Source: Seminavis robusta (taxonomy: Eukaryota > Bacillariophyta > Bacillariophyceae > Naviculales > Naviculaceae). Taken from it: a stretch of 64,000 nt of DNA. The stretch is taken from positions 1 to 64,000 of the forward strand of contig CAICTM010000229.1 in NCBI GenBank assembly GCA_903772945.1, written 5' to 3'. Of this stretch, positions 56,332 through 64,000 are shown in pieces (positions within the stretch are counted from its first letter, which is position 1; every line of letters starts with the position of its first letter). A program made the position numbers and the translations under genes. The notes under the pieces were generated by a model that was not told where the DNA came from, did not search any database, and saw only the letters and a list, made by a program, of their open reading frames with translations.

Positions 56332-57710
56332 GCTACACCTCGTCAGACGATCCGCTGAACGGTGCCGTGACGAACCCATATACCTCAGGCGCACAAGTGC
56401 GCCCACTTAGGATGGGCCTAGTGTAAGCCCCCCACCGGAGAAATTTAACAAAACTCCGGAGGGTGCTGTACGACTAACTAGCTACCCTTGGCTGGATTGC
56501 CATCTATTTCTACGGTAAGACCCCCTCTGTGCATAGTTTCCCTGTGTCATGGCTCTGCATTGTGCGTGTATGTTCGTCCCTGAGTGCCTTGTCGACGACG
56601 GGCAGCCAGTTGGCAAGCCACACTTTGATGTCGCCTGGGCCTTTTGCCATTTGCTCCTCCAGCGGTCGCTTGAAGATAAAATCAACCAGCTCCGCTGGGA
56701 TCAGATCCACTTTCTCGTAGATGAGTTCCACTTCCCGCTGAAGCTGTTCGTGCTTCTTCTTCCACTGGTCTTCCCTGTCTTTGCCATGCCTGGCAGCATT
56801 TCGATCCTCCCACAGGTTCCACCACTGCTGGATGAGCAGTGAGGCTAGGTTGGTGACCCAGAGCTGCCCTGTCTTGGTTGTTTCCTGGGAGCCGACCCGA
56901 TGCAGATATGTATCTTGATGCTTAGCCCAGTGTGTGGACAAACGTCCTCTCAGGAAGTTGTCCCAACCGATGAGATTTTGAGTGTCAACGAGGTCCCTAT
57001 ACCTGTCAGGGTAGTGCCATGGGTGGAGGAATCGATCTTCAAAGTGGTATTGTAGTCCATCCAGGGCAATTTCCAGGAGGAAGGGGTCGGTGGAATCTTT
57101 GCGCAACTTTGTGCTGATCGCTCGTTGCATGGTCCCTCGCCACAAATCCACGTCAACATGCGGGCATCTGTAAACATGGGTCTCTGTCTCGTGATCACCG
57201 CCACAACGGGGACAGTGGTGATCATACTTGGGGTCATCCCGGTGGATCCGTTTCCCAACTGGCAGCAATTGAAATAGGAACTTCACAATTGTCGGTTTGT
57301 GGATCTCGTGACGGTTGACAGCTCGACCATGGGCTGTCCAATCAACCAGTGCAGGGGTGTCCTCGTCCCAGTCGGGATTCAGTTTGACAATGTGGTCGAA
57401 CAGGGGCTGGTCGTTCCTGAGATGCCGCAGGGTTCTGGGAAGCTTGTATGTGCATGTTCCTCTGGGAAGGTGCAGCTGGGCCAAGTTGGCCGGAAATCGG
57501 AGTACCTTGGAGTGATCCTGTTTGATGTGTCTGTTCATGTAACAACTGCCTGCCAGTTTGTCAGCTCTGCAGTTCAATTGTGCCTTCAAAGGTAGCGTTT
57601 CAATGGCCTTGTGCTTGTCCTGGTGCTTCAATCTGTTGACGATGATGAGTCGGACGATATCGCGGCCGGAATTCTTTAACAACGTGTCTGCTGTTGTGGG
57701 TTAGCATAGC
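56332..57710 (-). mobile_element. 5'-truncated LINE-like insertion inside the transposon
   Basis: This 1.38-kb block is bounded by identical 12-bp direct repeats TTTATTTTAAAG at 56,320-56,331 and 57,711-57,722. This shows a target-site duplication of the length usual for non-LTR retrotransposons. It lies on the minus strand and encodes only the C-terminal end of an RT polyprotein. The 3' end (left side) has no poly-A tail visible. It inserted exactly at the stop codon of the transposase gene, so it is younger than the DNA transposon. Confidence 0.75.
56510..57682 (-). CDS. C-terminal fragment of a LINE-type reverse-transcriptase polyprotein
   Basis: Open for 390 codons. It begins with 'LKHQDKHKAIETLPLKAQLN' and 'CRADKLAG', the typical end of an RNase H-like domain in algal and oomycete RT proteins. 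Next come a region with Trp and basic residues ('LVDWTAHGRAVNRHEIHKPT'), a zinc-knuckle-like 'CPRCGGDHETETHVYRC', and an 'NRLIGW..FLRGRLST'-like tail. The RT core and amino part are missing, which fits 5' truncation during insertion. The first codon is an arbitrary open-frame start. Confidence 0.65.
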   Translation of the reverse strand: MLKNSGRDIVRLIIVNRLKHQDKHKAIETLPLKAQLNCRADKLAGSCYMNRHIKQDHSKVLRFPANLAQLHLPRGTCTYKLPRTLRHLRNDQPLFDHIVKLNPDWDEDTPALVDWTAHGRAVNRHEIHKPTIVKFLFQLLPVGKRIHRDDPKYDHHCPRCGGDHETETHVYRCPHVDVDLWRGTMQRAISTKLRKDSTDPFLLEIALDGLQYHFEDRFLHPWHYPDRYRDLVDTQNLIGWDNFLRGRLSTHWAKHQDTYLHRVGSQETTKTGQLWVTNLASLLIQQWWNLWEDRNAARHGKDREDQWKKKHEQLQREVELIYEKVDLIPAELVDFIFKRPLEEQMAKGPGDIKVWLANWLPVVDKALRDEHTRTMQSHDTGKLCTEGVLP

Positions 57711-57803
57711 TTTATTTTAAAGAATAGCTATCTATTTGGTTTTTTTTTCATACTGTTGGTGGCAATGTACAAGCCACATTCGCTGGTGGCAGGCAGTTGC
57801 GGG

Positions 57804-58355
57804 TTAGATTTCATGGTCAGCAGGCAATTCGTCAATGAGTTCTCGGTACAGAATGTTGCCGTCGACAACTGTCTTGCCCCAGTCAACACACTTTTTGAGC
57901 ACCTTGCCCTTGTCCACATCAGATGTGACAGGAATAAGAGCTTCGACACGGACAATATCATTGTCACGTTTCTCTCCTTCAGGATAGACAAAGTTGATTC
58001 CAACCACACGAACGGAGGAGTTGGTTCCCTTCATCTTGTTGAGTTCCGTGGACCAGGTAGCACGAGACGTAAGGTTCACTTCCCAGATAGATGGCGTGCC
58101 GATTGGTTTGCCCCCGTCGGTTAGATGGCCAGAAGCTTTGAATCGATATTTCATCGAGTTGCCCCAACGCTGGAATTCCAGACTAGTGCACTTGCAAAAG
58201 AACTCTGTTCCGCCGCCAATTCTCCAGAAGAACAATGGATGACGAGATCCGTCGTCGTCCATCTTGCGCATTTCCGCGGCAGGAAGGATCTGCAGGACAC
58301 GATTCCATTTGGGCCCACCAAAATCGACAACGGCATCAACAAACAGCTCCGTCAT
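57804..58355 (-). CDS. Accessory ORF of the transposon (unknown, about 183 aa)
   Basis: Minus-strand frame; the ATG at 58,355 ('MTELFVDAVVDFGGPKW') is preferred over one at 58,403. The protein is compact and globular-looking, with alternating hydrophobic strands, aromatic residues ('PLFFWRIGGGTEFFCKC', 'IWEVNLTSRATWSTEL') and a 'RVVGINFVYPEGEKRDNDIV' block. No known domain recognised. It lies inside the transposon, divergent from the next ORF. A role in transposition or in the biology of the element is inference. Confidence 0.6.
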   Translation of the reverse strand: MTELFVDAVVDFGGPKWNRVLQILPAAEMRKMDDDGSRHPLFFWRIGGGTEFFCKCTSLEFQRWGNSMKYRFKASGHLTDGGKPIGTPSIWEVNLTSRATWSTELNKMKGTNSSVRVVGINFVYPEGEKRDNDIVRVEALIPVTSDVDKGKVLKKCVDWGKTVVDGNILYRELIDELPADHEI

Positions 58356-58707
58356 TGTCAAGCAGCAAGTTGTTGTGTTGGCTGGAGCTTTCGAATATAG
58401 CACTCTCCGGCTGCTGTCGCCTGCAAATCAATGAGAGCCAGCATGCCGCATCGTTGGTCCCTTTTCTAGGGCTCCAAGAATCAAGAACTGTTCCCCGGGA
58501 ACAATCCTTACAAGCTATGAGTGTAAATTGTGTAGCAAAAGGATTGCACCCGCCGAGAGGAAGCTTCTCTTGGAATAGCAGAGTATGGTGCAACTGATCA
58601 CGTCGGTGGATTGTCAGTTGAGCCGCCACGAGGTTCGCTGGAAGTCGCTCATAAAAAAAGAAACTCAACGAAGAAACTCAACTCAACGAAGAAATTCTTT
58701 GCTCACG

Positions 58708-59247
58708 ATGGCGGAAGAAGCGCAATTCAAATCGACCTCCTTTGAGATGACAACCACGGCTCCTATTGCGATGACTGACTGGAACATCCAGTCCATTGGG
58801 CGGAAGATCCAAGAAGGGCTTGCTGAGGCCGTGAATGAAGGGAAGAATTTGTTCTTGCTTTTCTTTCTGAAGCACAACGTCCTCTTTCCTCCACGACGTC
58901 TCTTCTTTGACGGCATTGAAGGCTCTGTTAGATCCTCCTCTTCGCAGCACCTCGAGATCATTTCCAACCAAGGCAACCGCATCATCTTCGTGCAGTTTGT
59001 AGGAGGTGCAAGCTCATTTGGTCTCGCTGAGGCGATTTCTTCGGATGACGAGGCTGCGTTGGCTGCGGCTCAGGCCCCTCCTGTGGATCAGGCCCCTCAT
59101 GCGGTCCCACCTCCCGCTCAAGCAGTCCCACCTCAACAACAAGCTCCTCGCCGTCGTCAACAGCGTCGTCAGCGTCGTGTCCAAGAAAGCGATGATTCAT
59201 CGTCCGAGGGAGAGGATTTCATCGGTCTTAGCCAGCTCACCCTCTAA
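58708..59247 (+). CDS. Accessory ORF of the transposon (unknown, about 179 aa)
   Basis: Start at the ATG at 58,708 ('MAEEAQFKSTSFEMTTTAPI'), because the upstream extension in the same frame is low complexity. The N-terminal half looks folded, with 'DWNIQSIGRKIQEGLAEAVN' and strands such as 'HLEIISNQGNRIIFVQFVGG'. The C-terminal half is Pro/Gln/Ala-rich, then strongly basic ('APRRRQQRRQRR') and acidic ('DSSSEGEDF'). It could bind DNA or RNA through the basic tail; this is inference. Divergent from the 57,804-58,355 ORF with about 350 bp between them. Confidence 0.6.
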   Translation: MAEEAQFKSTSFEMTTTAPIAMTDWNIQSIGRKIQEGLAEAVNEGKNLFLLFFLKHNVLFPPRRLFFDGIEGSVRSSSSQHLEIISNQGNRIIFVQFVGGASSFGLAEAISSDDEAALAAAQAPPVDQAPHAVPPPAQAVPPQQQAPRRRQQRRQRRVQESDDSSSEGEDFIGLSQLTL

Positions 59248-59492
59248 TCCAACCCAACAGTCAACATCCGGTGTCCCACCCAAGTAGTAGCAGAGGCTCT
59301 GGTGTGTATAGCACCGCCCTATTGGCCTCAAACAGCGCCATGGCCGACGCTTTTCCAAGCATGCTGTTTCATCGTGTTGTTTTTAACATTCGGTGTCAAA
59401 ACACCTTTATATGTTGTTAAATCCATTTAACGGTGTTAAAAGCTATTCACTAGTAATTATCTAGTAACCGAATGTTAAATGCGATGTCCGGT

Positions 59493-59512
59493 GTTAAAAG
59501 GTGTTAAATGTG
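59493..59512 (-). repeat. Right terminal inverted repeat of the TTTAACA transposon
   Basis: Complement of the left end with one mismatch, ending GTG before TA (59,513-59,514). More GTGTTAAA motifs precede it from about 59,388. Confidence 0.8.
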
Positions 59513-59694
59513 TACAGTCGTGCACGAACAGCAGATCTACCGTACCGTACGGTACTAGCTAGCTAGTACTGTACGTACATGATGTTGTACTGTAAGATTC
59601 GATTCGATTCGATTCATGTCGAGGAGATGAGGCAACCTATTGCACGCCTTCATTGAATAATTCCACGCATCGAGGAAGGCTTTGGGCCACCATG

Positions 59695-60310
59695 GGCAGT
59701 GGATTATCTATTTGGGCTGTTCATGATACGACCCATCTACCTATAGCTAGCTAGCTATGAGTTGAGTTGTCTCGGGTACATGCAACGCAACTGGCTTCGA
59801 ATAGCCACGGTGGGTGGTAATGCTTGTTTCATGCATGATTCGCTCGCTCAAGGAAGACACAACGGGGACGATTGATGGGGCGGAATGGTTGGTGGTATTG
59901 AAAAACGAATGGAAACAGCCCGCTAGCAAGCTAGATTGTTTTCCAGCAACTTGGCTACGGGTGGTAGGCAATGGCCTTTTAGCTCAACCAAGCGACCCAA
60001 ATCAAGTGTGCAGCTCGGTCACTGCAGAAAATAAGTGCAAGTGCATTACATCTCATCTTGACAGCAAGTGGTGAAATGGTGAAGTGCAAAGCTCCACCAA
60101 GTTCAGGTCCTCGCATTGTACGCTCATGAGCTGCCTCGATCCAGGTTTGATTAGTATTTCGCTCAGTAATGTATTCGCCAGGTGTGTTGCTTCTTAGCTG
60201 CGAGTGACTCAGTCAGCCAGTGGCTCAATGAGCTTTGCTTCCTGCCGCTGGGTGGAGACTGACAAAGGACCGGCTGTGAATAGTTGAAACAAGTAAGACC
60301 GAAGACAGAT
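59695..60310. repeat. Dispersed non-coding repeat, copy 1
   Basis: Aligns with 62,845-63,850 along its length. Shared blocks include GGATTAT..TTTGGGGCTGTT, GGGGACGA..TGG, CAGCAACTTGGCT, TCGGTCACTGCAGAAA, GACAGCAAGTGGTGAAA, ACGCTCATGAGC and TTTCGCTCAGTAAT. No coding is evident in either copy. Many small indels and substitutions point to an old duplication or two copies of an unrecognised repeat family. Confidence 0.6.
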
Positions 60311-60779
60311 TCCATCCGCGATTTCAAGGTTTCAAGTCAGGCATGTGCACAGCAGCACAACCGCAACTGCAGCAACCGCACCCGCAATGAATGGATTGTG
60401 CACATAATACCAACCCGTACATTCCTATACCGGTACCGGTACCTCCAAGATAGAAAAAGTGCTACCGTATACCAGTACCGCCCCCAAGACAGGACAAGAG
60501 TGCAAAGTGTGATATTTGCGGTGCGTTTTCATGAAGGGTGCAACTAATGATTTGGCGATCTTGCCGTTGTTGACTTCCAACAAAGCCACGGCTTTGAGAT
60601 TTTGGTAGCAAGGATCTAGAAAATGAATCTTGTAGGGGGTGGAAGATACGTTGCTTTCACGTACACCACACTGGAGATTGTAAATGAAACTTATCATACG
60701 GACACGAATCACAGAGATTATGCAGAGCAAAAGATAGTTCCATTCCACTGATCATGTAGGCCAACAAAAATCTGTTTAG

Positions 60780-61205
60780 TCATCTTTCTTGGTTGTTGGA
60801 TCCTTCGCTTCTCACAGTTTCTTCTTCTTCCTGCACCACTACTTGGTCGTCCAGATCTTCTTTCGAACCTTTCGAATGACTTTCTTTCTTCGAACCTTGG
60901 GCCATTTGACCAACGGTTCTACCTTGGTAGTGGTGTATCCCTTGGTTTGGATCCCACCACAATGGCATGGATAGTGCCAGCAAAAAGGGCATTATAAAAT
61001 CCACTTCCATACTCAGTTTTCGCTCCGGTTTGCGCCGCGATTCCAGATACCCCATGTAGAGACCCAAACAACCCACGAGCGATGGAAAGGCAATAAAGAC
61101 GGCGAGACGGGCCATCCAGGAAATTTGCACTCCCGATGGTGCTTTCGTCGCAGGATATTCCTGGACATGCTTGTCGTAGGTCTTGTTGGCGGCTTGGTCT
61201 GACAT
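60780..61205 (-). CDS. Small membrane protein, unknown function
   Basis: Single exon, 141 aa, start ATG at 61,205 ('MSDQAANKTYDKHVQEYPAT'). Two hydrophobic helices, about residues 33-53 ('LAVFIAFPSLVGCLGLYMGY') and 69-83 ('FIMPFLLALSMPLWW'), are separated by a basic 'RRKPERK'. The C-terminal tail is charged (Lys/Ser/Glu). The helix spacing and the basic loop suggest a small organelle or ER membrane protein. Not recognised. A MITE begins only 13 bp upstream of the start codon. Confidence 0.6.
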   Translation of the reverse strand: MSDQAANKTYDKHVQEYPATKAPSGVQISWMARLAVFIAFPSLVGCLGLYMGYLESRRKPERKLSMEVDFIMPFLLALSMPLWWDPNQGIHHYQGRTVGQMAQGSKKESHSKGSKEDLDDQVVVQEEEETVRSEGSNNQER

Positions 61206-61218
61206 TATCAGTTAGTTA

Positions 61219-62089
61219 GGCCGCTCTCTACCGGAGGGACTAAAGTAGCGACTAAAGGAATCCTTTAGGTGGTTGTTTAGTTCAAGATTTAGTCATTATC
61301 CTTTAGTAATGGTGGTGTCTACCAGCAGATGACTAAATCTGGGACTAAACAATTTAGTCAGTTCTTTAGTCATTTGGACCTGTCTACCGGTACCCATCGC
61401 CAGCACTAAACAAATGACTAAACGGAACACTCGTGGACTTAAAGGACTCAAACAAGATTTAACAAAAGTGATCACTTGGTGGGCTACCAATATTCTATCA
61501 GCATGGTGGATTTAAAGGACTCAAACAAAGACTTAACAGAAGTGATTCCTTTTTTGAGATAACAAGACTCACCATTGGGATGCACCTCTCCTCTGTCATT
61601 GGATCGTTCGATCGTTTGCACCTCTACTACCATTCAATCGTTCGATCGTTTGCACCTCTACTACCAGTACCGGTATCATTCAATCGTTCGATCGATCGTT
61701 CGATCGATCGTTTGCACCTCTACTACGGTATCATTCGATCGTCGAACGATCCTATCATTGGATCGTTCGATCCTTTGCACCTCTACTCTATCAGCTCTGT
61801 CGCGATGCTCTGATAGTGAGGCTGTGCAATGAGGCTGCTGTTCTTTTTTAAAGTGCTGTTCTTTTTTTAAAGTGCTGTTCTTAAAGAGTTCTTAAAGAGG
61901 CTTTAGTCGTTACGCTCACTCACCGACTAACCAGCCTCCCGTTAGTCGGTGAACCAACCTTGTGACTAAGGCTTTAGTCCTTTGGACCTTTAGTCCCTTG
62001 GGTAGACACCACCCCAAGAGACTAAACTATCGACTAAACCATGAAATATGGCTTAGTCGCTACTTTAGTCCCTCCGGTAGAGAGCGGCC
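61219..62089. mobile_element. PIF/Harbinger-type MITE, 871 bp
   Basis: Perfect 37-bp terminal inverted repeats, 61,219-61,255 and 62,053-62,089, begin GGCCGCTCTCTACCGGAGGG. They are flanked by a TTA target duplication on both sides (61,216-61,218 and 62,090-62,092). A 3-bp TTA target site and GG..CC ends are typical of PIF/Harbinger elements. Inner inverted matches (GGTGGTGTCTACC near 61,310 and GGTAGACACCACC near 62,003) and many TTTAGTC/GACTAAA motifs support a fold-back element. It has no coding capacity, so it is non-autonomous. Perfect ends suggest a fairly recent insertion. Confidence 0.88.
61588..61795 (+). repeat. GATCGTTCGATCG minisatellite inside the MITE
   Basis: About five or six copies of a unit of roughly 30-45 bp that ends TTTGCACCTCTACTA and contains one or more GATCGTTC steps. 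The variable number of inner GATCGTTC steps (most at 61,680-61,715) suggests slippage. Confidence 0.8.
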
Positions 62090-62269
62090 TTAGTCTCAAT
62101 AAAATAATGCATCTGCCTACCGCTACAAGTATTGCACTGCTTTTCGAAGATTCGACATCGAATCTAGCTAGAGAGCTAGGATGACAAGAAGACGGAACAG
62201 AGAAAACGATGAGATGAATTGGTGTAGGCATGATAGTTTTCCAAATTTTTTCTTCAAGCAGTAAGAAAC

Positions 62270-62349
62270 GGTGAGGTGGCCGAGCGGTCTAAGGCGCAAC
62301 GTTAAGGCCGTTGTCTTCATTGGCGAGGGTTCGAATCCCTCCCTCATCA
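62270..62349 (+). tRNA. tRNA-Leu (anticodon AAG)
   Basis: 80-nt cloverleaf: acceptor GGTGAGG paired with CCTCATC (one G-T), D arm GCC/GGC, anticodon stem CAACG/CGTTG with loop TTAAGGC (anticodon AAG, for CUU), a long variable arm as in type II tRNAs, and T arm GAGGG-TTCGAAT-CCCTC. Discriminator A, as for leucine tRNAs. A TTTT run at 62,352-62,355 fits an RNA polymerase III terminator. CCA is not encoded, as expected for a nuclear gene. The internal A and B boxes (TGGCCGAGCGG, GGTTCGAATCC) are present. Confidence 0.95.
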
Positions 62350-62844
62350 GTTTTGCATGAAGAGCTCCATGGCCAGGCATCTTTTGGATCCTCCTATGGC
62401 ATGTGTACATGTATGTATGGTGCGAGGAGGACAGCAACTTGATCATTCGAGGAAGCATCTCATTTGATGTATTCCTTCTTTCGGATCCTATGAGGACGAC
62501 AACCTGATCATATGAGGAGGCAGCAACAGAAGGCCAGGCTCTCTACTATCAGTTATATTTTCTACACAGCAAACCTACTTCGGGATTCTTCTTCAGTCTT
62601 CATTATTGACGGTATGGCACTTGGTCAGGCATGCATTGATAAACTTCCCCTAGCTAGTCTAGTTCTCTTGGGCTTTGCCCTTGGTTGCCCTGCATTTTTT
62701 CATTGGCAGTATTGAAAACGTTGGTGTTCCACTTGAGCTTCTTCAGTCCTCGCAGAGTCTTGAGCTTTGTTTGCACCCACCCCTCCGTTAGGCCATGGCT
62801 GGCCACCATATAGGCATTAGCTACCGGTCTGCATGGGCTAAGCG
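62350..62844. other. Intergenic downstream of the tRNA
   Basis: No supported gene. A short direct repeat (TGATCAT.TGAGGA) occurs near 62,438-62,452 and 62,502-62,518. Confidence 0.4.
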
Positions 62845-63850
62845 CAGCATTGGATTATTTGGGGCTGTTAGGTTGCAATGAGTATCTACTAGCATGGCTA
62901 GCCCGATTGCCAGGAGCTTTAAGTGTTGGGTTGTCTCAGGTCACCGAGCCAATCGCTTTGGCTACAGCGGGCAATTTCATAATGCGCTCAAAAGAGGCAG
63001 GACACAAAGGGGACGAGTGGTGGGGGGAATGGCTGGTGCGGTATTGCCTATTTGGAAAGCTCCGTTATTGGTGAAAGCCGCACAAACGCAAACAGACAAG
63101 AAAGTGGGCTGAAATCGAAGATACAGACCATCGGAGAGAAGAGGCTATTCTGGCTGGTAGCTAAATCTACTCGCTCCAGTCCTCAGTACCGGTACCGGTA
63201 GGTAAACTCTTAAGGGAAACAGCCCACTAGATTGTTCTGCAGCAACTTGGCTGGAGGGTGGTACGGTACCGGTAGGCCTTGTTGCTCAACCAAGAAAGGG
63301 GCATGGGACCCAACAATGCAAGTGTGGCTGCTCGGTCACTGCAGAAACAAGTGGAGTACACCGTGACAGCAAGTGGTGAAAGAATGGTGAAATGCACCAC
63401 CAAGTGCAAACCCTCGTAGGACGCTCATGAGCGGGGTTGATCCTTTCGCTCAGTAATTCGCCAGTGTTTTGCTTCTTGCGAGTCCAGTCGGTGGCTCAAT
63501 GCTGAGCTTTCCCGGCGAGTTGTTGCTTGAACTGTCATCATTGCTCCGAGCTGGTGTTTTGTAAGTTCCTCTACTTGACAGCGAAAGTAGGTAGTGTTCT
63601 GTGTTCTGTTCTGCAACGGTGGCAACATTCGCTGAAATAGAAACCTTTACACGACGGCAAACAGAAAGCAGAAACCCACCGAGAGAGCTTCTTTCTTCAG
63701 CGCCTTTCAATTGGTCCTTTTGTTCTGTTGGCAAGACGCACAACCGTTGGTGGTGGCCGCTGGCTGGATACTGACAAATTGACAAAGCAGCACTTGCTGT
63801 AAACAGTTTGCTGGCTGTGGACTCTGGTGGAGAAACCAGGAAGACCGCTT
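62845..63850. repeat. Dispersed non-coding repeat, copy 2 (with extra 230 bp)
   Basis: Partner of 59,695-60,310. Similarity runs from about 62,845 to 63,520, stops over about 63,520-63,745, and resumes (GCTG..TGG.GACTGACAAA, then GAAGACCG) to about 63,850. So copy 2 carries a 230-bp segment missing from copy 1, or copy 1 has lost it. Confidence 0.55.
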
Positions 63851-64000
63851 CTAGCTAGTAGCAGCGCTTTCAAGTCAGTGTGCGCATGCGATGAGATGCT
63901 CCTGTACTCGTAGTAGCCTGGTCACCAGCAACTGGAGTAGATGACGAGATGACGATGTACGTGCATGTAGCGGCTGATGTAGCACAAGATGAAATAATGC
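63851..64000. other. Right edge, nothing recognised
   Basis: Short unannotated sequence with a TAGCTAG motif near 63,852. No gene supported. Confidence 0.4.

Larger units (their letters stand above)
52685..59512 (+). mobile_element. DNA transposon with TTTAACA-rich ends and three own ORFs (TA target site)
   Basis: The ends are inverted repeats: CACGTTTAACACCTTTTAAC at 52,685-52,704 and its near-exact complement at 59,493-59,512 (19 of 20 match). Both are flanked by TA, or by the palindrome GTAC. Some 14 TTTAACA/TGTTAAA-like motifs crowd the left 300 bp and about 8 the right 130 bp, typical of transposase-binding arrays. Inside are a transposase gene, two more ORFs, and a later LINE-like insertion. 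The TA flank and the DDE/D pattern suggest a distant relative of the pogo/Tc1-mariner group, but the size and ORF content are unusual. Confidence 0.8.

Overview
The window looks like nuclear DNA of a photosynthetic stramenopile, most likely a pennate diatom. The support is: spliced genes with short GT-AG introns; LRR proteins carrying an 'A(T)FYYSTGGDAW'-type cap, common in diatom genomes; two proteins whose N-termini look like diatom plastid presequences (signal peptide followed by an ASAF-like Phe); and mixed DNA and RNA transposon remnants. The species is inference.

Layout. 1-2,460: end of a decayed Ty3/gypsy element and gene-poor sequence. 2,464-3,552: a protein with three cysteine-rich modules. 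4,804-9,114 (+), 9,424-25,510 (-), 27,080-33,533 (-) and 44,971-46,311 (-): four LRR genes of one family. Three of them have a long disordered or zinc-finger N-terminal part, one transmembrane helix, a Pro/Ser linker, an LRR domain and a Cys-rich C-terminal cap. The second is an exceptionally large MYND-finger-repeat/LRR gene interrupted by a roughly 6 kb inverted duplication (16,901-22,932) with many homopolymer indels; this is probably an assembly fold-back, although a real rearrangement cannot be excluded. 34,318-52,521 is an ordinary compact gene region: a putative plastid protein, an LCAT/PDAT-type acyltransferase, a small charged protein, GMP synthetase, LRR gene 4, an mTERF protein, a DHHC palmitoyltransferase and a secreted DOMON-type protein. 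52,685-59,512 is a DNA transposon with TTTAACA-rich ends, a DDE/D-type transposase and two further ORFs. It was later hit by a 5'-truncated LINE-like insertion with a 12-bp target duplication. 60,780-64,000 holds a small membrane protein, a PIF/Harbinger-type MITE 13 bp upstream of its start codon, a tRNA-Leu(AAG), and one copy of a diverged non-coding repeat whose partner lies at 59.7-60.3 kb.

How things fit together. The housekeeping genes are functionally unrelated neighbours. The coherent theme is the LRR family. I infer N-in/C-out (type II) membrane proteins that share an ectodomain but carry unrelated cytosolic portions: a Ser/Lys repeat, a MYND array, or a long Ser/Asn-rich region. No kinase domain is visible in any of them. 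They look like receptor-like scaffolds built by duplication and N-terminal swapping. The LRR-coding 3' ends keep a one-exon-per-repeat structure of about 72 nt with phase-1 introns, while the 5' parts are intron-free. The second candidate for something undescribed is the three-ORF TTTAACA transposon.
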